Source: Globisporangium splendens (taxonomy: Eukaryota > Oomycota > Peronosporomycetes > Pythiales > Pythiaceae). From it: a DNA stretch of 64,000 bases. The stretch lies in the NCBI GenBank assembly GCA_006386115.1, contig VFIW01000037.1, forward strand, positions 310,001 to 374,000, read 5' to 3'. A program made the translations under genes and the position numbers. Of this stretch, positions 44,009-52,548 are shown piece by piece. The notes beneath the pieces are model-generated. The model did not search any database. It had not been told where the DNA came from and saw nothing but the letters and a program-made list of their open reading frames with translations. The stretch's first letter is position 1, and the number at the start of each line of letters is the position of its first letter.

Positions 44009-45096
44009 CTATATCTCTATGTCTGACTCTTCTTCGTCATCGTCTCGGATCAGATCGACGAACTCGTCATCGATTCTCTCTTCAAGTACGAGGCGAGACC
44101 AGTCGTTCGCAGCGAGGAGAGGTGAGAGCTCGTTGAACGCATGGATGGCTTCGTCGATGAACCCGCGGAACTCGTCGTAGCTAATGTTTGTTCCCGACCG
44201 CCATGTCCACCAGATTGCTGTGCAGTGGGGGCGCAGATCGCGGCTCTACGTCGTTTCTATACCTTAGATTAATACCGCAACTGTAGCATACATCAAATAA
44301 AGCAAACACTTACCAGAGGACGATACTCGGGGTCCAGAGAGTCCTTGATGCGCTGATTTGTGTGTGTTTTTACGTACTGGCGCAAATCGATCCCGTTACC
44401 AGACTTGCAAAGGCGAAGCGGGTGCCCACCATCCAATATCAGCTCGGTGCGTTGCTCAACACAGTATTGCTTCTGGCCCGACGTGCACCTGATGCTCTTG
44501 GACTGCTGTTCGCTGTCAAATTCTGTCAAGAGGTAGTAGTGCTCGAGAGGTCGGCTCGGCGCAGTCGTCCCTTTCTCTCTCTTTGCTACGCGCTGCAAAT
44601 CGGTCAGTCGGTTACTGATCTGAGCGTTCGCGCCAAGCACACGGTCGATGCGTCCACAGATGTCGCGCCGGTGCTCGCGATTGAGCTGTACGAGCGCATT
44701 GCGGAGCGATTCGTGGTGTGCGTCGTTGACGCGTGCGAGCTCTTCGTGGTGTGCGTCGTTGACGCGTGCGAGCTCTTCGCGGTGCTCGCGATTGAGTCGA
44801 GCGAGCTCTTCGTGTGCGTCTTTGAGTTGTGCGAGCGCTTTGTGGTGTGCGTCGTTGACGCGTGCGAGCTCTTCGCGGTGCTCGCGATTGAGTCGAGCGA
44901 GCTCTTCGTGTGCGTCTTTGAGTTGTGCGAGCGCTTCGTGGTGTGCGTCGCTTAGGCGTGCGAGATCCGCCTCAAGGCGCGTGCGGGCTTCGCGCTCACG
45001 GTCGAGATCCGCCTCAAGGCGCGTCCGGAGGTCATGTTCGTGCTCGAGGTCGCGCAGGGCGTTGTCAAGTCGGTGCTGTAGGGCAACGAGCGCCAT
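44009..45096 (-). CDS. CC2 coiled-coil gene, M3 copy (two exons)
   Basis: Exon 1 is 44314-45096, the intron 44246-44313, and exon 2 44009-44245. Same length as M2, two hendecad units shorter than M1. Exon 2 has a G-to-A class change near 44198 relative to M1. Confidence 0.5.
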
Positions 45097-45294
45097 GATG
45101 GTCTCTTCACTTTCAAAATTGCAAACTGTGTGTGCAGAGAGACTCAGGCACCAGTACAAAATGCATTGGCTGAATGCATCTGAGTCTGAGGAAACACAGT
45201 TTAAAACACTTGCAGTTGCCAAACTCAAACCAAACGATTCTTTGCGCGCGCATTCATCAACTTCATCAACTTCATCCACAAGTAGGCAAGCAAC

Positions 45295-45503
45295 ATGCAG
45301 AGCAGCAGCGAAGCGAGTGAGAACGAGTTCCTGAAGAAGCACATCACTGAACTAGAAGCACAGGTCTCGAGACTGACTCTCAGACACACTACTCCGAGCG
45401 CATGCAGCTTCATGACGAACGCGGGAGACTGATTCAGGTGCACCACGCTGAACGCGCCGCTATGAGGACAACTTCCCAATTGAAGCGCTCAAGACATGTT
45501 TAA
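45295..45503 (+). pseudogene. CC5 coiled-coil fragment, M3 copy
   Basis: Same as 23957-24165, including the frameshift. Confidence 0.4.
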
Positions 45504-45982
45504 TGAGTTGTTTATTAGTTTGATAGCGTGTTTTCGTTCAGGTCTCCACCACAATTCAAAGTTGGGTGACGCCGCCAACGAATCCGAAAATGACATGAGG
45601 TCAGTTGCCATTTATCAACCCCCCCTATTGCTTTTTCGACACCCCACAGGGTCAAAACAGGACATATGCACTGTGTTATGGAAATTCCTCTCTGCCTTAT
45701 CTGCCAAAAAGATCCATCTCTTCTTGGCTGTTCGCATTCGATAGAATGAGTATGTTGCTGTCCTTCTCTCTGAAAGTGAATAGAGTGAGAGGTCGAATGC
45801 GGCAGCGTCCTTTCTCTTGCTACTGTGATGGATTTAGGCCAATAGAAACGCTGGGATTCATCACAGATGAACTTGCACCCAATCAGTGCACCGCACATTG
45901 TCAAGTTTCGTCTCACCCAAACATTTGACGACTGAATGCTGTCGTCTTTCGTCTCACTCAGGAAGTTGACAACTGGAAGAGA

Positions 45983-46654
45983 ATGGCTGTACTTGTTTTC
46001 ACTACCGACAACAAGTACGTCTGCCCACAAGAGGGGTGCTCCATTGCGTACGACAAGCTGAACAGTCTCCGTCAGCACTGCAAACGCCATCATGGCGCGA
46101 CAGTCACGCTGCGTGCTCAAAAGACTTGCATTGAAGAGAAACGACGCAGGCAACGCGAATACACCGCTAGGTATCGTGAGAAGAAGAATGCTGCGAGGCG
46201 TCCGGTGAAGAAGCATTACAGCTACACAGGCGTGGATGATGCGAATGAGCACGGGGTATTTGGGTGCCGATCTCCTCTTCTAGCTTATCGTCAGTCCAAC
46301 ATTGAGGGTGCTGGTAATGGCGTATTCGCTCTCCAAGACTTCCAACCTGGCGATATCGTAACATGGTATTCGGGTGAGAAGACCGCGTCAATTCCAGACG
46401 ACCCGTCATATGCAATTGATGTTCGCTCTGGATTTCTCGATGGGATTCGGTCTCCAAAACAAGGAGAAGGACTTGCGAGCTTTGTCAACAGGGAAGAGAG
46501 AACCAAACCAAAATGCCGCAGGAACTGTACAATCATCAAGTGTCCAGGAGAGAAGCACTCTCTATATCTGGAGGTAACAAAACCTATCAAAGCAGGTGGA
46601 GAACTGTACACTACGTACAGTCGTGGATATAGGATTTACAACAAGTCCCAGTAA
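45983..46654 (+). CDS. C2H2 zinc-finger/SET-domain protein, M3 copy
   Basis: Intact. One Lys-to-Arg change (KCRRNC) in the region replacing the SET NHSC motif; otherwise as the M1 copy. Confidence 0.7.
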   Translation: MAVLVFTTDNKYVCPQEGCSIAYDKLNSLRQHCKRHHGATVTLRAQKTCIEEKRRRQREYTARYREKKNAARRPVKKHYSYTGVDDANEHGVFGCRSPLLAYRQSNIEGAGNGVFALQDFQPGDIVTWYSGEKTASIPDDPSYAIDVRSGFLDGIRSPKQGEGLASFVNREERTKPKCRRNCTIIKCPGEKHSLYLEVTKPIKAGGELYTTYSRGYRIYNKSQ

Positions 46655-46687
46655 CAACAGCATATATACAAATCAAGAGACTTCAGA

Positions 46688-47577
46688 AACCTTCGTTTTC
46701 ACTTTCTCATTCGGTCGCATACGAGTCGAGTCCAGGAGATGTTGCAATTGATTTGACGGCATCTGGTGGTCCATACGTGTCATCGACAGCACCTACAACA
46801 TCATGTGAAGGAGTCATCTGTAATGGGGTCAAGTGTATGAACATGCGCAAGAACGCGGTCATATTTATCATGTTTGCCAAGGACGACTCGGACGACTTTG
46901 TTGCCGATGGTGTCACTCGTTACCACCTCGTGATGCGGTGTCACACAACAAATCCGAAGAACAAAGAAAGCGTTATTCGACATAAGGACACATGGGAGCC
47001 AGGCACTTGAGTGCACCTGCAAGGTTTTGGGGGACATTGCGAATGGGTCGACAGATGGAAAGCGTCGAACATTGACACGGTTCGAGAGTTTTGCGCAAAA
47101 ACGCGAGACGAGGACACAGGTGCGTTCCCTGATGGAAGATGTGCTTTTCGAGCGCATCGATTTGCAACTCTCCACTTTGGCATGACGGATTGGGCAGTGG
47201 TCCAATCATGGACGCATCTGTGGCTCAGTGTATCTGAACGGACCGGCCATTTCGATCGACTCGATGGTCGACCCGGCGCCGAAGACAAATCCCGTCCGCG
47301 CGCGAACTAGCTTACGTGGTACTCAGACACCGAGTACTCAGTCGCCAAGTACCCATCCGACGGAAGACCGTCGCGAAGTGCACAACAGCGGTCGAGCGCC
47401 ACCTCCGCGTAATCGCTGGATCCCAATGAAAGAGCGTCGCCGACATCGACGTACTACGGATCCGATCCAGCAAGACCATGATGTCTAGGGTCAAATACAA
47501 AACGAAATGACTGATGGATTTATATTCTTAGACGTTATTCATCATAGACACCTTCGCTTCGTATCTTTATTGACCAA
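46688..47577 (+). other. Unassigned interrupted ORF
   Basis: One plus-strand frame is open from about 46735 to 47310 except for a TGA at 47008-47010. The upstream part includes MRKNAVIFIMFAKDDSDDF; the downstream part includes FGMTDWAVVQSWTHLWLS. I recognise no domain. An overlapping frame (47228-47488) is Arg/Pro-rich. It replaces the vWA part present in M1 and M2. Confidence 0.25.
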
Positions 47578-48040
47578 CTATTTAACGGTCTCTTCAAGAT
47601 TCGAAGTTGCATACTTGAGATCATCGTAAGTCTTGGTCAACTCTTTCACTTGCCGCTTAAGCAAAAAATTGTCGTGCTTCATACGAATGATCTCGAGTTG
47701 GGAGGTTGCTGCCATCTGCTTCGTGCTAAGTAGGTCGACCTTCTCCATGTATTCCTCGGTGACATATTCACTTGCTTCTTCTTCCTTCTCTCGCTGTAAC
47801 GCCAACTCGTCTGAGTGCCGCACGTCCAAGTTCAGTATCAGCAGGCAAAGCTCCTTCGACATCGGATATTTTGGCGAATCGCCCCTGCGCGCGTAGACGG
47901 GTAACTTCTTCGAGTCATGGAAGCAAAACGGACATTGTTGATCTTGACGCACGCTGCAAGCAAGTCCTTCTTTGATCGATTGCACGTGACTTCCATCTGG
48001 ATGCCAATGAACTGATATTTGACGAACGACTGTCGAGCCT
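47578..48040 (-). CDS. Zinc-finger/coiled-coil protein of unknown function, member 2 (5' end lost)
   Basis: Reads HWHPDGSHVQSIKEGLAC, then CPFCFHDS. A helical Glu/Lys-rich C-terminus follows (LQREKEEEASEYVTEEYMEK, KRQVKELTKTYDDLKY), ending at 47578. Homologous to 13575-14435 around the Cys-x2-Cys motif. The start is not visible because the gene is fused, near 48040, to the broken end of a Gypsy-1 element. Confidence 0.4.
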
Positions 48041-49115
48041 TCTTCTCGGCATAAAGGCGCTGAAGCACATCGAAGGACTCCTCCTTCACAGCTTCCAGCA
48101 CGAGAAGGCGCGAGTTATACTCCTTGCGGAGTACCTCAAGAGCCGTCCCTGCCTCTTCCACAGAGCGCAGCAGACGTTCGTGATACGCATCACGAGCTTT
48201 CTCAGCCTTTTGGAGTCGCTCAAGTTCGCCCTGGACTTGCTCGAACCGTTGCTCGAAACGGGACTCCAAAGCCAGATACTGAGCGAGACCAAAGGTCAGC
48301 GAGTCGATCCGCGACTCCTGCTCCTTCACTTGGTCCTCGAGGCTCTCGCACCGATCCGAAAGGATCGCATCGCGAACTTCCAGTGTCTCAATCTGAGCCC
48401 GATGAGCACTCTTCCACTTCCAGAGTCGCTCAATCGTTTTCGCGTTCAGCCCCACCCCCATTGATAGACTCTCAGGGAGATCATCGCTGGGTGGTTGAGT
48501 CGATTGTTGATCATGAGGATCGACAGACTCGTGGGAAGAAGCAGTTGAGTCCTCAACGCTTCTACAGAGTTCGGTGGCGTGGATATCCACCGAGCTCGGA
48601 CACGTGGGAACCACGTCAGACGATGGAGTCTGATGTTCCCGACGTGGTCCGCAGCTACGAGAACCACTTGTAGCGTCGCCAGGGGCGACACTACGACGAC
48701 CAGAGCTGGGATTCGCTCTGTCGTCAGCAGGAGTTCTTCTTTGGGCACGAGCGTTGCCGCGACGGAGAAGACGCTCCATTTGGTTCTCGTTCTCAAGACG
48801 AAGAAATGTTCGCCATGAGTCTCTCTGGGCTGCGATGGGTTGGTTCGGATCACGATTGTTGATCCGACGCCAACTGAAGAACCGCTCCTTGTAGAACTCG
48901 ATATCCCCCTTCTTCTTCAGAATGGGAGATATGTCGAAGAGTTCTGGAGCTGTCTGCTGTCGCTTGGACAACGGACGTTCTTCACCTTGGTTCACTTGGT
49001 CACTTGGTCGCTTCATGGCCGATTGGAAAGTGAACTGCTCCGAAAGGTCTGCAAAAGTACGCAAGGTACTTGTGGCTTTAAGGAGGGGATGATGTAATGG
49101 GCTATACCTAGCCAT
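47838..49115 (-). CDS. Gypsy-1 antisense ORF, copy D (coiled-coil protein)
   Basis: The best-preserved copy: one open frame of 425 codons from ATG 49115, also inside the LTR edge. About 355 residues are element sequence, and the last 70 are read-through into the flanking gene after the deletion point (about 48050). Order: basic patch and FRLENEN motif, Ser/Arg/Pro-rich middle, coiled coil (ESLEDQVKEQESRIDSL, ELERLQKAEKARDAY). Residues 1-147 lie outside sense coding. The N-terminal third differs from copy A at many residues with no frame loss. Confidence 0.5.
   Translation of the reverse strand: MARYSPLHHPLLKATSTLRTFADLSEQFTFQSAMKRPSDQVNQGEERPLSKRQQTAPELFDISPILKKKGDIEFYKERFFSWRRINNRDPNQPIAAQRDSWRTFLRLENENQMERLLRRGNARAQRRTPADDRANPSSGRRSVAPGDATSGSRSCGPRREHQTPSSDVVPTCPSSVDIHATELCRSVEDSTASSHESVDPHDQQSTQPPSDDLPESLSMGVGLNAKTIERLWKWKSAHRAQIETLEVRDAILSDRCESLEDQVKEQESRIDSLTFGLAQYLALESRFEQRFEQVQGELERLQKAEKARDAYHERLLRSVEEAGTALEVLRKEYNSRLLVLEAVKEESFDVLQRLYAEKKARQSFVKYQFIGIQMEVTCNRSKKDLLAACVKINNVRFASMTRRSYPSTRAGAIRQNIRCRRSFAC
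48383..48673 (+). pseudogene. Gypsy-1 copy D chromodomain
   Basis: Linker (SAPPPLIDSQGDHRWVVES) and chromodomain (QRFYRVRWRGYPPSSDTWEP, PDVVRSYEN), with stop at 48673. The frame is intact here, unlike copy A, but the rest of Pol is gone. Confidence 0.75.
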
Positions 49116-49745
49116 TACATGAAGGTGGATCTGTTCCCAGATCTAGTGTGCCACACACCACCTTCAGTGTGCATTGTGGAGAGACAAATAACAAAGGGAT
49201 TACGGTAATACAATCCCCGCATGCACATGTGACGTCATCCCATGACGTCACGAGCGCTCTCTGTGCTGATCAGTGCACAATGTTGTTCACATGTACTAAT
49301 CAGTACAGAGTGATGACATCCATGTACTAATCAAGTACTGAGTGATGATTCCTACTTGGGAAACTGCGCTGGTGATGAGACCGACGTGTGTCTGCCACCT
49401 AAAGTGAGTGGCTGTAGCCAATCACTTTGCAGGGAATTTTCCACGGGACTTCAAGTTCAAGTTTCTCGAAGATCTCGTGGGTTCAACCTCAGTGTACCCA
49501 AGGTTTTATATATCATATTAATAGGTTTTATTGTGCATGTTTAGGTTTTAGTTATAAAACCTCTAGGAGACCTAGTGGTGTTTTACATGTAGTGTCAGGA
49601 ACCATAAGCTCATTTCAATTCAGTTGCAATTTTACCCTCAAGCCCTCAAGTCGTCTTCTCTCCCTCCAAGTCGGGAGATCGCTTCCTCGTCGCACAAGCG
49701 TGTGTGCCGTGTTTTGGGGATTGTTGTGAACAGCGCCCCATTACA
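49093..49745 (+). repeat. Gypsy-1 LTR, copy D
   Basis: 653 bp, TGTAATGGGC...GCCCCATTACA. Two CRE palindromes at 49230-49237 and 49243-49250. Confidence 0.8.
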
Positions 49746-49846
49746 CTACGGAAACCAACTGAAACTTATGTAAAACTGCTACAGAGGACGGGATATCATT
49801 CACGAGTGACAACAATAGCAGTGTCGTAAGACTTCGCAAATTTATC

Positions 49847-49915
49847 ATAAGATACCAAACGACCCAGATGGTATTCTGTTTTTTGATTCGAGTCATAACT
49901 GTGAGCACCTCAGAA
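49847..49915 (-). ncRNA. Fanzor-tail-like conserved element, partial orphan copy
   Basis: On the minus strand it reads ACTCGAATCAAAAAACAGAA and ends GGTATCTTATGATAAATTTG, close to the Fanzor locus (GGTATCTCATGATAAGTTTG). The hairpin part is not kept. It lies in 330 bp (49746-50075) that holds nothing else I recognise. Confidence 0.35.
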
Positions 49916-50075
49916 GTGTCACTAATTTAAGCATGAAATTAGTGACATACAATAGCTTGCTCATGTCAATTTTTACTGTGTCCGTCAATGCAATGAAAGC
50001 CCATACAAATACTTAGTCTGTTGCAGTTGCATTTGTTCATACAAATCCCAATATGTAATGAGATTTGAGCAAATC

Positions 50076-50681
50076 TGTAAGAGGCTATCCGAGACAGCCT
50101 CAAACACAGCACGCACGCTTGCGCTTGAGAGGAAGACTAGAGAGGAACTTGGCAAAAATGCAACTGAATTGAAATGAGCTTATGGTTCCTGACACTACAT
50201 GTAAAACACCACTAGGGCTCCTACACGTTTTATAACTAAAACCTAAACATGCACAATAAAACCTATGAATCTGATATATAAAACCTAGGGTACACTGAGG
50301 TTGAACCCAGGGGATCTTCGAGAAACTTGAACTTGACGTCCCGTGGAAAATTCCCTGCAAAGTGATTGGCTCGCGCCACACTTTAGGTGGCAGAGACACG
50401 TCGGTCTCATCACCAGTGCAGTTTACCAAGTAGGAACCATCACTCACGTGTCTAGAGTACTGTTGTGCGTAATCACGCCGAACCTCAATGATTGCGAGCG
50501 ACCAACACTCAACTCAGACACAGATTGCTCTGACGTCAGACGATGACGTCACCTGCGCATGTGGGGATCACTATTATGTGTTTCACCCAATATCTTCGCA
50601 CCCACAATGCACTTCCACAAGGTGGTGTGTGACACACACAAAGAGCCACCTTGCATGTAATGGCAGCCTTAGCCCATTACA
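50076..50681 (-). repeat. Gypsy-1-family solo LTR with 5-bp target duplication
   Basis: 606 bp, TGTAAGAGGC...AGCCCATTACA, flanked by AAATC on both sides (50071-50075 and 50682-50686). Orientation as copy A. Contains the paired CRE palindromes. It sits 84 bp before the CC4 ATG and so supplies part of that gene's upstream region. Confidence 0.85.
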
Positions 50682-50765
50682 AAATCAAATCAAAAATGAA
50701 TTGCATTCAAACGTTCAAACACTTCACACATATTACTTTCAAAAAGACACGACGCTGAACACATC

Positions 50766-51777
50766 ATGACCGACAACGAAGTCGCTATGCTGATCAAGCA
50801 ACTCATCAACGCGCGCGCTGACCTCCGCGTGAAGGACGAGCAGCTCAATAGCGCGCACGCGCTCCTCAACCGCGCGCAAGCAGACCTCGTTATCGCGCGC
50901 GGCGACATTCGCTTGAAGGACGAGCAGATCGAACGACAGATCGAACGGCATCAAGCGCAGCTCGAGCGCAAGGACGAGCAGCATCAAGAGCAGCTTGCGA
51001 TCAAGGACGCGCATCATCGAGAACATCTTGCGATCAAGGACGCGCAGATTCAACAACAGCATGAAGAACGAGTGGGGCTGCTAGCAGAGCGAACGCGGCT
51101 GCATGATAGGTTTGACGGGCATCTAAACAACTTGCTGAACGCGCATCAAACCACCCTGCTGAACGCGCATCAAGCCACCCGCCAACACATCACGGATCAA
51201 CTACAAGGTTTGGAAACGCGCCTCACACGACACCCCAACAACGTCAAGAAGCATCACGGATTTGCAGCACTTTTGACTTCAGAAGGTAACGGCAAGTACG
51301 AGCATCGACTTATCAGAGGACAGCGCAAACACGTATTGAAGACGATTGAATCGAGCGGACCGCACGAACTGCTACAACCATTCACTACAGCCGGGAACGG
51401 GGTCAACCTTGGCATCAACTTTGTACGAGTTGTGACTGGGATATTGGACCAGCAATTTGGCTCCACGGTACGTATTTTTCTTGTTTTTTTCTTGATGTAC
51501 TTTTCGCCAACTGACTATTATGTTTTTTTTGTCAGAACAGCAAGCGCAAGCGAGAGGGTTTAAAATTCGATCCACAAGATCTAAAGTCATCTTCACTTCA
51601 AGATTTACGCGTCAAACGGTCAAAGACGCGTATGCAGAACTGGGTGACGAAATCCGACAAAGAAGTGAACGTTTGTTAGCCGCCCTTAGAGGATTTGACG
51701 ACCATGTGTACACTAGTGCCTATGAAACAATGCAATCAGATATGATTATTTCACGACAACTCATTCCAGCGACTTGA
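50766..51777 (+). CDS. CC4 coiled-coil gene (two exons)
   Basis: Inferred model: exon 1 is 50766-51467 (234 codons), the intron 51468-51540 (GTACGT...AACAG, 73 nt), and exon 2 51541-51777 (79 codons). The N-terminal coiled coil has DLRVKDEQLNSAHALLNRAQ and HQEQLAIKDAHHREHL. The conserved part has HHGFAALLTSEG, YEHRLIRGQRKHV and TAGNGVNLGINF. Exon 2 has VIFTSRFTRQTVKDAYAELG. Both exons are open, which makes this the cleanest single-copy member of the family. A nearer acceptor (TCAG at 51535) would give a basic 47-residue end (SKRKREGLKF). Function unknown. Confidence 0.55.
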
Positions 51778-51844
51778 CCCTAAAGGAGAAGATGTCTGGA
51801 TATCTATCACTGGTGCGCGCGCTACTCTTTTCACCATGTGTTCC

Positions 51845-51900
51845 AAGTCCGCTTAGAGTATTGACCCAAATAAAAAAGCAAAAGATCATCTTTGAGTTGT
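51845..51900 (+). ncRNA. Fanzor-tail-like conserved element, partial orphan copy
   Basis: AAGTCCGCTTAGAGTATTGA aligns base for base with the Fanzor locus (AAGTCCGCTTGGAGCATCGA), followed by the A-rich core. It lies 70 bp after CC4 and ends where the inverted element begins. Confidence 0.35.
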
Positions 51901-51920
51901 TATATGGGGATGATGTTGAA

Positions 51921-52548
51921 AAAGAATCTATTGAACTTAGAGTTTAAGATTTCCAGGGGAAGAGAATTGGGGGGTTCTCAGCTATCATATCCTGCCGTAA
52001 CACAAGCATTCTCACACTTGCGTCCGGGTTTTTCGTAATTTTCTAGTTTTTCTGGCATTTGTAGTTTCTTCGTGTGCCATTTGTTAATGGCTTTGTTCGT
52101 TGTTGTACGTTTTGGCTGTGCTTTGTCAGCCTCACTTGCACTAGTGAACGTCGCGCTTCGATGCTTCGATCACGTCTAGAGTCGCAGAGCCGGTAGGCTC
52201 TGTTACGAGGGTCTTGTGCTGCTCGGTATGGTGGCCGCAGACAGCGGGGAGTCTTGTGCTGTTCGGTATGGTGGCCGCACTCAGCGGGGGGTCTTGTGCT
52301 GTTCGGTATGGTGGCCGCAGACAGCGGGTAATAGTGCGGCGTCCTGGTGGGCGTCGCAGTTGTGCTTCGTGGCGGATTGACCGCGACATAGGGTCCGTAG
52401 TCGTACTCATAGTGATCGTGCATTCCATTCCTCACCACCCCAGGGCCTCCAAGAAGGAGGGATTCTCTCCCTGGGATGGGCCGGTCCAAACTGGACCGCT
52501 GAGGCTGGAACTGGACCGCTTGAGCTCTACTGGGAAAAATGGAGAATG
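51921..52548 (-). repeat. Element X, left copy (inverted partner at 55401-55946)
   Basis: 628 bp matching 55401-55946 in reverse. Outer end AAAGAATCTATTG, inner end GGAGAATG touching the LINE tail. The minus strand has a 148-codon open frame (52043-52489) with MDRPIPGRESLLLGGPGVV; the partner's frame is not the same length. The difference in length is a 40-bp repeat array. Element class unknown. Confidence 0.65.
52211..52330 (+). repeat. 40-bp tandem array in Element X, three units
   Basis: Units begin GTCTTGTGCTG at 52211, 52251 and 52291. The right copy of Element X has a single unit. There are no unique spacers. Confidence 0.8.

Larger units (their letters stand above)
42476..46687. repeat. 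Module M3, direct copy of M1 without its vWA end
   Basis: Matches M2 (29778-33975) in reverse and M1 (21223-25345) directly. Identity stops at about 46687, 33 bp after the SET stop, where unrelated sequence begins. Confidence 0.88.
48041..49745 (+). mobile_element. Gypsy-1 copy D, 3' fragment
   Basis: Plus-strand 3' end of Gypsy-1: linker, chromodomain, polypurine tract and LTR. The 5' part is deleted at about 48040. Confidence 0.8.

Noticed and set aside
52211..52330. 40-bp direct repeats as a CRISPR array
   Set aside because: Units are adjacent with no spacers; ordinary minisatellite.
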